Assembly: GCA_019694595.1 (NCBI GenBank)
Contig: JAIBBQ010000056.1
Span: 1-33,894 of the forward strand
DNA length: 33,894 nt
Direction: 5' to 3'
Source of the DNA: Myxococcaceae bacterium
GTDB taxonomy: Bacteria; Myxococcota; Myxococcia; Myxococcales; Myxococcaceae
The notes under the pieces were generated by a model. It saw only the letters and a list, made by a program, of their open reading frames with translations. It did no database searches and was not told the origin of the DNA. Positions 15,534 to 22,879 of the stretch are shown here, in pieces. Position 1 is the stretch's first letter. Every line of letters begins with the position of its first letter. A program made the translations under genes and the position numbers.

Positions 15534-16784
15534 GTGCGCGCCCTGGTCCTCGCCACCACCTGCCTCGCCACCGCCGCGTTCGCGCAGGCGACTCCATTCC
15601 AGGGGAGCCAGCGGCTCTTGCTGTCGAGCGGCACCCTGCGGGGCAGCCCGCGCATGATGGGCCTGGGCGGCGCCTACGTGGGCATCGCCGAGGGCGCCGA
15701 AGGCATGACGCGCAACGCGGCGAGCATCGTGTCCAAGGACGCGCACTTCGACGGCGACTCGTCGCTCGACTTCGGCGGCACGATGCACTTCCTCATGCCC
15801 GGCTCGGTGAAGGAGCAGGACTGGGACAACGACGGCCGCCCGGAGCAGCGCGAAGGCCCGCTCGCCAACCTGGGCACGCAGGTTTTCTATTCAGTCGTCG
15901 CGTTCCGCTACAAGAACTTCGGCATCGGCGGCGGGTTCGACCTGCAGAACTTCCTCGCCGCCACCCGGAAGGACGGCGAGACGTTCGACCGCGTGCTGAA
16001 CGTGGGCCTGCTGCACTTCTTCGGCGCGCTCGGGTACAGCTTCTGGAACGACCAGATCCTCGTCGGGGCGGGCGTGGAGACCACCCACGCGCTCTTCGGC
16101 TACGGCGAGAAGCCCGACGGGCAGCTCCTGCCCGGCTTCAACGACTCGGCGGGCTACCACGGCTGGGGGCTGCAGCTCGGCGCGCTCTGGCGCCCGGAGA
16201 ACGAGAACTACCGCATCGGCTTCGCCTTCAGCCCCAACACCACCGCCTGGCAGGCGGGGAGCAAGGCGCAGATCGGCGGGTGGACCTTGCCGTCGCAGGT
16301 CGTCTCCCCGGGCCGCGTCTCGCTCGGCGGCAGCTTCGCCTTCGGAGAAGGCCGCGCGTACAACATCACCTCCCGCGAAGGGTGGATGCTGGGCCCCGAC
16401 GGCCAGCCGGGCCGCACCGCGGCGATGACCAAGTGGCTGGTGACCGCGCAGCTCGACGTCACCCTGCCGGTGGACAACGCGGTGGCGATGTCGCCCTTCC
16501 TCGAGCAGCCGCTCACCGACGCCATTCCCGCGGGCGACCGGCCAACCTTCTGTCTGCGCGCGGCGGTGGAGAAGGAAGTCTTCATCGACCGCCTGCGGCT
16601 GCGGCTCGGCGGCTACCTCGAGCCGCCCACCACCGCGACGGGGCCGATCCTCCGGCCGCACCTCAACTTCGGCTTCGAGATCTTCCTCTTCAAGGTGAAG
16701 ACCACCCGCATGTCGTTCGGGCTGTCGTTCGACTTCGCGCGCCTGTACCAGAACCTCTCCTTCGCGGTGCTGGTGTGGAAATGA
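15534..16784 (+). CDS. Outer membrane beta-barrel protein (PorV/FadL-like appearance)
   Basis: A 416-residue protein starting at GTG 15534 with a cleavable signal peptide (RALVLATTCLATAAFAQA) and no lipobox. The mature N terminus (SGTLRGSPRMMGLGGAYVGIAEGAEGMTRNAASIV) is the characteristic start of FadL/PorV-type barrels, where an N-terminal segment with a Gly-rich turn and an N-A-A motif plugs the barrel. The rest has alternating aromatic/Gly strands such as FGIGGGFDLQNFLAA, WGLQLGALWRP and YRIGFAFSPN, and ends in an aromatic-rich terminal strand (FAVLVWK). It probably moves hydrophobic compounds or acts as a barrel adaptor. The next gene follows 12 bases downstream and may be co-transcribed. 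Confidence 0.82.
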   Translation: MRALVLATTCLATAAFAQATPFQGSQRLLLSSGTLRGSPRMMGLGGAYVGIAEGAEGMTRNAASIVSKDAHFDGDSSLDFGGTMHFLMPGSVKEQDWDNDGRPEQREGPLANLGTQVFYSVVAFRYKNFGIGGGFDLQNFLAATRKDGETFDRVLNVGLLHFFGALGYSFWNDQILVGAGVETTHALFGYGEKPDGQLLPGFNDSAGYHGWGLQLGALWRPENENYRIGFAFSPNTTAWQAGSKAQIGGWTLPSQVVSPGRVSLGGSFAFGEGRAYNITSREGWMLGPDGQPGRTAAMTKWLVTAQLDVTLPVDNAVAMSPFLEQPLTDAIPAGDRPTFCLRAAVEKEVFIDRLRLRLGGYLEPPTTATGPILRPHLNFGFEIFLFKVKTTRMSFGLSFDFARLYQNLSFAVLVWK

Positions 16785-16796
16785 GAGCGCCCTGAC

Positions 16797-17222
16797 ATGG
16801 ACACCGGCACCCGCTTGAACGACGCCGAGCTCGCGCTCGCCCGCGAGGCGCTCCCCGACTGGTCGGTCGACGCCCAGGAGCTGCGCCGCAACTACGAGTT
16901 CGCCACCTTCCTCGACGCGGTGGCCTTCGTGCAGTGCGTGGCCCAGGCCGCGGAAGAGGCCGACCACCACCCGGACATCGACATTCGCTACACGATGGTG
17001 ACGCTGGCGCTCACCACCCACGATGCGGGGGGCGTCACCGAGAAGGACACCGCGCTCGCTTCCACCTGCGAGGAGCTCTTCGCCCTGCCCGCCTTCTCCG
17101 GCGACGGCGAGGACCCGCTGGGTGACGAGGGCGAAGACGGCGAGGGGCTCTCCGACGAGGCCCCCGACGAGGAAGCGCCGAGCGTGCCCGCGCTCACCTT
17201 CAAGCGCCCCATCATCGGCTGA
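16797..17222 (+). CDS. phhB: Pterin-4a-carbinolamine dehydratase with acidic C-terminal extension
   Basis: A 141-residue cytoplasmic protein. Residues 1-95 match PCD/DCoH, which dehydrates 4a-hydroxytetrahydropterin to recycle the cofactor of aromatic amino acid hydroxylases: EEADHHPDIDIRY (His57, His58), then TTHDAGGVTEKD (His75, Asp84) give the usual active-site set. The family is normally about 95-115 residues; here a tail of some 45 residues follows, strongly acidic (GDGEDPLGDEGEDGEG...DEAPDEEAP) and ending in a short basic/hydrophobic stretch. No phenylalanine hydroxylase gene is in the window. The gene lies 12 bases after the barrel protein gene and 120 bases before the sigma factor. 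Confidence 0.9.
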   Translation: MDTGTRLNDAELALAREALPDWSVDAQELRRNYEFATFLDAVAFVQCVAQAAEEADHHPDIDIRYTMVTLALTTHDAGGVTEKDTALASTCEELFALPAFSGDGEDPLGDEGEDGEGLSDEAPDEEAPSVPALTFKRPIIG

Positions 17223-17276
17223 CCGCGGCGCTTTGGGCCTCCCCGGGCCGGCGCCAGGTGCCTTCGGCGCGCCGTT

Positions 17277-17307
17277 GGACCAAGATGGTCCCCGACGCAA
17301 AGGGGAC
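17277..17307. promoter_or_regulatory. Two mutually exclusive inverted repeats in the sigma-factor leader
   Basis: GGACC (17277-17281) pairs with GGTCC (17287-17291), while GTCCCC (17289-17294) pairs with GGGGAC (17302-17307). The two stems share the GTCC bases, so only one can form. A further GCGCC/GGCGC dyad lies about 20 bases upstream. This is the leader of the sigma factor gene starting at 17343. It may be a regulatory leader or end-of-transcript structure; no T-run follows. Confidence 0.3.
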
Positions 17308-17342
17308 GCAGCCCGGCCGGCCGCCCGGGACCTTTCTTCGCA

Positions 17343-18122
17343 GTGAACCTCGCGACTGCACAGCGCGCGCTGGACGAAGGCGAGGCCCGTTACGGCCCGC
17401 TCGGGGTGAACCTCGAGGCCTTCGCCCGCTTCCTCGCCGAGCACGGCCGCGCGGCGCGCACCGCGGCCTTCGCCGACCTCGCGCTGGCCTTCGCCTGTGG
17501 CACCGGCAGCGCCCAGGCCCACGCCGCCATCGAGCGCCACGTCTTCTCGCAGCTGCCGGCGGCGCTGGCGCGGCTCGACCGGGGCCGCGGCCGCGTCGAC
17601 GACGTGCTGCAGCAGCTGCGCGAGCAGTACTTCGTGGGCCAGAAGCCCGGCGTGCTGGGCTACCTCGGCAAGGGCCCGCTCGCGGGGTGGTTCCGCACCG
17701 TGGCCACCCGCATGACGCTGGGGCTCGACCGCTCGGGGCCTTCGGGCCACGACACCGAGCGCGAGCTCGAGGCGCTCTCCACCACCATCGACGTGGAGCG
17801 GCTGCAGCTGCGCAAGGAGCACGGCCCCCTCTTCCGCCGGGCGTTCGCCGCGGCCTTCGAGTCGCTCTCCAGCCGCGAGCGCGCGGTGCTGCGGCTGCAT
17901 CTGGTGGAAGGCCAGTCCATCGATCAGATCGCCGCGGTGTACGAGATTCACCGCGCCACCGCCGCGCGCTGGGTGCAGCGGGTGCGCGACGTGCTGCTCG
18001 AGCGCACCGAGGACCGCTTCGCCCGGGACAGCAAGACGTCTCCCGAGGAGCTCGACAGCCTGATGCGCTCGCTGGTGAGCGCCATCGACCTGAGCATCGA
18101 GCGGCTCTTGCGGGAAGGCTGA
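17343..18122 (+). CDS. ECF-like sigma-70 family RNA polymerase sigma factor (myxobacterial type)
   Basis: A 259-residue protein starting at GTG 17343. The C-terminal part is a clear sigma region 4: FESLSSRERAVLRLHLVEGQSIDQIAAVYEIHRATAARWVQRV, with the helix-turn-helix at IDQIAAVYEIHRATAARWVQ (about residues 197-217). The central part resembles region 2 but is diverged, as in a group of long sigma-70-like proteins described mainly in myxobacteria (TIGR03001-like; assignment by memory). Ten bases downstream begins a kinase with an N-terminal anti-sigma-type zinc motif, so the two genes form an operon and the kinase is the likely regulator. The 120-base leader has competing hairpins. Confidence 0.88.
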   Translation: MNLATAQRALDEGEARYGPLGVNLEAFARFLAEHGRAARTAAFADLALAFACGTGSAQAHAAIERHVFSQLPAALARLDRGRGRVDDVLQQLREQYFVGQKPGVLGYLGKGPLAGWFRTVATRMTLGLDRSGPSGHDTERELEALSTTIDVERLQLRKEHGPLFRRAFAAAFESLSSRERAVLRLHLVEGQSIDQIAAVYEIHRATAARWVQRVRDVLLERTEDRFARDSKTSPEELDSLMRSLVSAIDLSIERLLREG

Positions 18123-18132
18123 CAGCGGCCCG

Positions 18133-20745
18133 ATGCGCTGCGGCGACGAGCAGCAGCTGAGCGCCTGGGCGTCGGGGTGGCTCGACGCCGACGAGAGCGC
18201 GGCGGTGCGCGAGCACCTCGACGGGTGCGCGAGCTGCCGGCTCCTCGCCGACGCCATCGTGGGCGCGGACGGCGACGGCGCGCTGGTGCTCAAGCCCGGC
18301 GCGCGGCTCGAGCACTACGTCATCGCCGAGTGGCTCGGCTCCGGGGCGATGGCCGACGTCTTCGCCGCCGAGGACACGCGGCTCGGGCGGGCGGTGGCGC
18401 TCAAGGTGCTGCGCGCGGAGTGGAAGACGCAGGCCGCCCACATGCTGCAGACCGAGGCGCGGGCGATGGCGGCGCTCAGCCACCCCAACGTCGCCACCGT
18501 CTTCGACATCGGCCAGGTGAAGCAGACGCCGTACCTGGTGATGGAGCGCCTGCCCGGCGGCACCCTGCGCCACTGGCTCGCGAGCCCGCGCACCGAGAGC
18601 GAGGTGCTGCGCGTCTTCGCGGCGCTCGCCGACGGGCTCCACCACGCCCACCGCCTCGGGGTGCTGCACCGCGACTTCAAGCCCGAGAACGTGCTCTTCA
18701 CCGACGACGGGGTGCCGCGCATCACCGACTTCGGGCTCGCGCTGCTCGAGGAGCCCCGGGGCACGCCCGCGCCCGCGCCGCAGCCGGCGCGCGTGGCCGG
18801 CACGCCCGCCTTCCTCGCTCCCGAGCTGCTCCGAGGTTCGCCGGCCTCCGCGGCGAGCGACCAGTACGCCTTCGGGCGGGCCCTGCAGCTCGCGCTGGAG
18901 CCGCTCGCGCCCGGCCGCGCGGCGCTCGACGCCGTCACCCGGATGCTCTCGAGCGAGCCCCGAGCGCGCTTCGAGGACCTGGCCGCGGTGGCGTCCGCCC
19001 TGCGACAGGCCGACCCGGTCCGGCGGGTGGCGAGGCGCCGGGTCGCCCTCGCGCTTTCCGCGGTGGCCGTGGCCGCGGGGCTGTCGTGGGCCGGGCTGCG
19101 GGCGCTCGAGGTGCGCCGCTGCCAGCGCTTCGCCGCCGACGCTTCACCGCGCGGGAGTGCGCCCTTTCCGTGGCTCCAGCGGGAGTTCGAGCTGCTGGGC
19201 CAGCGTCAGACGGAGCAGCTCGAGCGCGCCTGCCGGTTGGGTGGCGTCGAATCGCCCGCGGCCGCCTGTCTCGAGGTCGCTGCGGCCGTCACCAGCCGGA
19301 CCTGGGCCGACCTCGGCCAGCCGGGGCTCCCGGCCGAGGACGCGCTCGACCAGTTCCTCGCGCTGCCGGTGCAGCAGTGCGAGCTCGTCCCCGGCAGCGA
19401 GCAGGCGCCCTTCCAGGGGGCGGCGCTCGCGCGGCGGCGGCAGCTCGAGCGCGCGCTCGGCGGACACTGGGCCGACCCCCTGGCGCTGGGCGCCCAGGCT
19501 TCCAGCCTCGGCGACGACGACCTCGCGGTGCGGCTCGAGGCGGGCATGCGGCGGCTCACCCTGCTCGAGCGCGGCGACCTCTCGAGCTGCGACGAGGAGC
19601 GCGCGGCGACGCTGGCGAACCTGGAGCGCGACGCGCAGCGGGCCCACGCGCCCGGGGCGCAGCTCTTCGTCACCAGCCGCCTCGCGATGTGCCAGCGCCG
19701 CCAGGGGGAACGGCCCCGGGTGCTGGACACGCTGCAGCGGGGCGCCGACGCCGCCGCGCTGCTGGGGCCCCGCTCGCTCGCCGCGCTCAACTTCCAGCTG
19801 CGGCGCGCGCGCCTGCTCGCCACCATCGAGCGGCGCGCGGAGGCCCGCGAGGTGCTGCTCCCGCTGCGGGCGGCGCTGCCTTCGACCGTGGGCCCGGGGC
19901 ACCCGCTGTCCGGCAGCCTGCTGTCCACCGAGGCCTACGTGGGGACGGAGCCGCTCGACCCCGTGACGTCTGCCAGGCTGTACGGGGCGGCGCTCGCCGA
20001 CCTGGTGCCCGCGCTGGGGCCCGACGCGCGCGAGGTGCGCTTCGCACGCCACAACCGCGCCAGCATGCTCGCCGAGCGGTTCGCCTACGTGCAGGCGCTC
20101 GAGGAGCTCGAGCAGGTGAGCGAGTCGCAGCGGCGCTCCGAGGGGGCGCTCTCGCCCGGGGTGGTCTCCGAGCAGGTCCCGCTCTTCCTCGCCGTGGGCC
20201 GCATCCCCGACGCCGTCGCCGCGGCGCGCGCGCTGGAGAGCGAGGTCCCGGTGGACCGGCTGTCCACCATGGTGTCGGCGCAGCAGTTCCTGGGCGCGTG
20301 GGCGGAAGGACTGCTCGCGGCGGGAGAGGCCGCCGAGGTCGAGCAGCGGCTCAAGGCGGCGCGGGCCATCGAGCACGTCGCCCCGCCGGACGAGTCGGCG
20401 ATGGCCGAGCGGCGCTCGCAGGAGGCGCGGGCGCTCGCGGCGCTCGGTCGCCCGGCAGAGGGCCTGAAGCTCCTCGACGAGGTGTCGGAGCGCGTGGCGC
20501 GGCTGGGGCCCACCGAGCGCCAGCAGGTGGCGTGGGCCCGGGTGGTGGCGCTGGTCGCCTTGGGTCGGCGGGACGCCGCGGCGGCGGTGGCCTCTGCGCT
20601 GCCGCTCGACGACTCCCCGGGCATCGACCCTGCGAGACGCGCGTGGCTCCACCTCCTCGCGGGGGTGGAGCCGGAGCGCGCGCGGACCTTCGCAGCCACC
20701 CTGGGCCCCCGCGCCGCGTGGGCGCTCGAGGCCGGGCGGCCCTGA
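18133..20745 (+). CDS. Membrane Ser/Thr kinase with N-terminal zinc anti-sigma motif and C-terminal helical repeat region
   Basis: An 870-residue protein. Residues 1-40 carry an anti-sigma zinc finger (ZAS-type): Cys3, His28-x3-Cys32-x2-Cys35 in the setting WLDADESAAVREHLDGC. The kinase domain follows (about 62-300): a slightly unusual G-loop GSGAMADVF (69-77), Lys91, HRDFKPENV with Asp181, DFG Asp199 and GTPAFLAPEL. A membrane helix lies at about 303-322 (ALALSAVAVAAGLSWAGL), then about 550 residues of Ala/Leu/Arg-rich helical repeats resembling TPR arrays, predicted outside the cytoplasm. It is 10 bases downstream of a sigma factor gene. The simplest reading is a transmembrane sensor that binds the sigma factor through the zinc motif and phosphorylates it or a partner. 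Partner choice is inference. Confidence 0.9.
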   Translation: MRCGDEQQLSAWASGWLDADESAAVREHLDGCASCRLLADAIVGADGDGALVLKPGARLEHYVIAEWLGSGAMADVFAAEDTRLGRAVALKVLRAEWKTQAAHMLQTEARAMAALSHPNVATVFDIGQVKQTPYLVMERLPGGTLRHWLASPRTESEVLRVFAALADGLHHAHRLGVLHRDFKPENVLFTDDGVPRITDFGLALLEEPRGTPAPAPQPARVAGTPAFLAPELLRGSPASAASDQYAFGRALQLALEPLAPGRAALDAVTRMLSSEPRARFEDLAAVASALRQADPVRRVARRRVALALSAVAVAAGLSWAGLRALEVRRCQRFAADASPRGSAPFPWLQREFELLGQRQTEQLERACRLGGVESPAAACLEVAAAVTSRTWADLGQPGLPAEDALDQFLALPVQQCELVPGSEQAPFQGAALARRRQLERALGGHWADPLALGAQASSLGDDDLAVRLEAGMRRLTLLERGDLSSCDEERAATLANLERDAQRAHAPGAQLFVTSRLAMCQRRQGERPRVLDTLQRGADAAALLGPRSLAALNFQLRRARLLATIERRAEAREVLLPLRAALPSTVGPGHPLSGSLLSTEAYVGTEPLDPVTSARLYGAALADLVPALGPDAREVRFARHNRASMLAERFAYVQALEELEQVSESQRRSEGALSPGVVSEQVPLFLAVGRIPDAVAAARALESEVPVDRLSTMVSAQQFLGAWAEGLLAAGEAAEVEQRLKAARAIEHVAPPDESAMAERRSQEARALAALGRPAEGLKLLDEVSERVARLGPTERQQVAWARVVALVALGRRDAAAAVASALPLDDSPGIDPARRAWLHLLAGVEPERARTFAATLGPRAAWALEAGRP

Positions 20746-20748
20746 CGG

Positions 20749-22383
20749 TCAGTTCTTGCAGTACTTGCCGTTGTTGCCCGACAGCCAGAAGGGCGACGGC
20801 AGGTGCAGGCCGATGGTGAGCTTGAGGCACTCGTTGCGGTCGGCCACCTCGCCGGCGATGACCGACAGCCCGTTCACCGCGCCGCCGAGGATCAGGTAGG
20901 CGATGTCGTCGCCGGGGAAGGGCGAGGCGGCCACCCAGCCGGCGACGCCCGAGTCGAGCGCGGCCGCGGCGTCGTTGGAGGCGTTGGCGATGGACTGGGT
21001 GGTGTGGCGGTTGAAATAGAACGAGGTGGACACGATGCCCTTGTGCCACTCACCCACGCCGTTGCTGGCGAGGGTCTCCGGCTCGTTGTCCGCGTCCATC
21101 CACGCGCGGCCGCTGATGGTGCCCACCACGTCGATGATGACCTGCGCCCCGGCGCGCTGCCCCGGCGAGCGCAGCGCCACCGTGGCGTAGCCTTCGTCGT
21201 CGAGCGGCACGATGGCCAGGTTCGCCTTGTTCCCCTGGAAGGGCATGAAGGACAGCGTCGGGTACTCGGTGTTGCCGCCGCCCACGGTGAGGATCGCCGG
21301 GGTGATGGGGCTCGAGCCGCTGGGGTCGGCGACGGTGACGTTGGCGATGACCGCGGCGTTCTGGCCCGGCACCTGCGGGAGGTTGCTCAGCTTGATGCGG
21401 CGCAGGTCGGTGGAGCGCTTGCCCGTGTCGGTCCAGAAGTAGTTGCCGGCCTGCCGGGTGTCGAGCAGCCGCACCGGCGGAAAGATGGTGACCGTGCCGT
21501 CGGAGCCCGGGCGCTCGATGAGGTAGGCCTGCAGCGTCGAGCGCAGCTTGAGCCCCGCGTACGTGTAGACGTTGAGGTACCCGTCGTCGGTGGCGAGGAA
21601 CTGCGTGTTGGTCTGCGGACCCGCGCTGTAGTTGCCGTGGGAGAACTCGCCGCGGCTGCCGCCGGTGTACGCGGTGAGGTAGCCCTCGCCCGCGGGGTCG
21701 GCCACGTCGAAGTTGACGATGCCGCCGTGAATGAGGCCGCTGAACGGAATGTTGTCCGCCGACTGGCCGCCGGTGATGCGGTAGTTGGCGACACCGCCCG
21801 CCGGCAGGACCAGCTGCCCCTGCGGGTTGGGGTAGACGCCCGCGGGGATGAGCATCGACTGCACCGGGGCAATCTTGGCGCCGGTCCCGTCGTTCACGAA
21901 TCGGCCGGTGACGTCGACGATGACGTGGGTCGAGGCCGTCTCTCCGTTGAAGATGAAGAAGCAGCGCGACGGGTCGAGTTCCACCGCGGCGGCGTTGGCG
22001 ATGGGCTTGCCGACCTTGAAGTTGAGGTTGGAGGCGATGGGCAGCGACGGCCCCGGGTACGCGGTCAGGTAGCCTTCGCCGTCGGCGTTGACCGCCACCA
22101 GGCTCACCATCACCGCGCGGGTGTTGGCGGGCACCGGCGGGCAGAGCCTGTGGGTGGTGCCCCGGCCCATCTTCTGCCGGCTGTCCATGTTGCGGCTGTC
22201 CCAGAGCCGGTAGGTGCCTTCGGAGAGGAAGGTCAGCCCGCTGGTGAGCGGCTTCTCGGCCACCGCGGCGAGCGGATCCGGATCCACCGGGACCGAGACC
22301 TCCGCGGTGCCACAGCCCGCGAACAGCGCAGCCACGACGAGCAACGGAAGCAGGAAGAAGACGCGAAGCGGGCGGTGAGTCAT
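20749..22383 (-). CDS. Lipoprotein with three surface-type 'LLDTR' repeat modules
   Basis: A 544-residue lipoprotein: signal peptide with lipobox FAGC (Cys24). Three related modules follow. The first (about 50-165) runs from YRLWDSRN through GEGYLTAYPGPSLPIASNLNF to STHVIVDVTGRF; the second (about 170-290) includes AGEGYLTAYTGGS and GYLNVYTYAGLK; the third (about 300-425) runs from RLLDTRQAGNYF through AVIANVTVADPSG to AQVIIDVVGTISG. The pattern RLLDTR ... N.T...P...GYLT.YP ... VIVDV.G.F is a known repeat of exported proteins in actinobacteria and some myxobacteria, often attached to peptidoglycan amidases or peptidases. Here there is no catalytic domain; the last 120 residues are unassigned. 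Its stop lies 3 bases from that of the convergent kinase gene. Confidence 0.82.
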   Translation of the reverse strand: MTHRPLRVFFLLPLLVVAALFAGCGTAEVSVPVDPDPLAAVAEKPLTSGLTFLSEGTYRLWDSRNMDSRQKMGRGTTHRLCPPVPANTRAVMVSLVAVNADGEGYLTAYPGPSLPIASNLNFKVGKPIANAAAVELDPSRCFFIFNGETASTHVIVDVTGRFVNDGTGAKIAPVQSMLIPAGVYPNPQGQLVLPAGGVANYRITGGQSADNIPFSGLIHGGIVNFDVADPAGEGYLTAYTGGSRGEFSHGNYSAGPQTNTQFLATDDGYLNVYTYAGLKLRSTLQAYLIERPGSDGTVTIFPPVRLLDTRQAGNYFWTDTGKRSTDLRRIKLSNLPQVPGQNAAVIANVTVADPSGSSPITPAILTVGGGNTEYPTLSFMPFQGNKANLAIVPLDDEGYATVALRSPGQRAGAQVIIDVVGTISGRAWMDADNEPETLASNGVGEWHKGIVSTSFYFNRHTTQSIANASNDAAAALDSGVAGWVAASPFPGDDIAYLILGGAVNGLSVIAGEVADRNECLKLTIGLHLPSPFWLSGNNGKYCKN

Positions 22384-22480
22384 GGACGGACCTGTCGGTG
22401 ACGGCGTGCGAGTGAGTGCTGCTCCCCTTGGACCTCGACTTCACCGCCAGTGGGGCTCGCACCGCCGTTGTCGCACCCGC

Positions 22481-22514
22481 GCCGAGCATCCTCGGCACGC
22501 CCTGAGAAATCAGG
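22481..22514 (-). terminator. Two adjacent hairpins after the envelope lipoprotein operon
   Basis: On the minus strand, just after the stop at 22523, CCTGA-TTTC-TCAGG (22514-22501) is followed by GCCGAG-GATG-CTCGGC (22496-22481). Both are perfect short stems with 4-base loops. No T-run follows, so this would have to be an atypical terminator or an RNA-stabilising structure. Confidence 0.35.
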
Positions 22515-22522
22515 AGCTTGCT

Positions 22523-22825
22523 TCAGCGCACCGGGTCGGCAGGCGCCTTGGGCTCCACCGCGGCCTCGAGGCGCGTCTCCCCGCCGCGGGTGCTGAAGCC
22601 CACCCGGCTCTGACCCACCTTGAGGCCCACCGCGAGCCCCCGAGGCACCACGGGCAGCGTCTTGTCCACGCTCACCGAGAGCGCGAACGGCGCGTTGCTC
22701 GCAGGCGTACTGAGCCCGGGCTGGGGCAGCACCTGCGAGGCGGCGAGCGGCGTCGTCTGCGCCTTGACCGTGATGCAGCCCGACACCGCCAGCGTCACCA
22801 CCGAGAGGCAGAGCAGCGTTTTCAT
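22523..22825 (-). CDS. Small lipoprotein of unknown function
   Basis: A 100-residue protein. The start is the ATG at 22825 (MKTLLCLSV), because it opens a signal peptide with lipobox VSGC (Cys17); an upstream ATG in frame gives a hydrophilic lead that would spoil the signal. The mature 84 residues hold a Thr/Pro-rich stretch, then a likely beta-rich segment (FALSVSVDKTLPVVPRGLAVGLKVGQSRVGFSTRGGETRLEAAVEP). It follows the WD40-like lipoprotein gene by 54 bases in the same direction, and is probably the third gene of that operon. I do not recognise a family. Confidence 0.7.
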   Translation of the reverse strand: MKTLLCLSVVTLAVSGCITVKAQTTPLAASQVLPQPGLSTPASNAPFALSVSVDKTLPVVPRGLAVGLKVGQSRVGFSTRGGETRLEAAVEPKAPADPVR

Positions 22826-22879
22826 GGTGACTGCTGGTTGCCGCCCGCGCGGAAGGCGATCCACGCCCCGCGCACCGCG

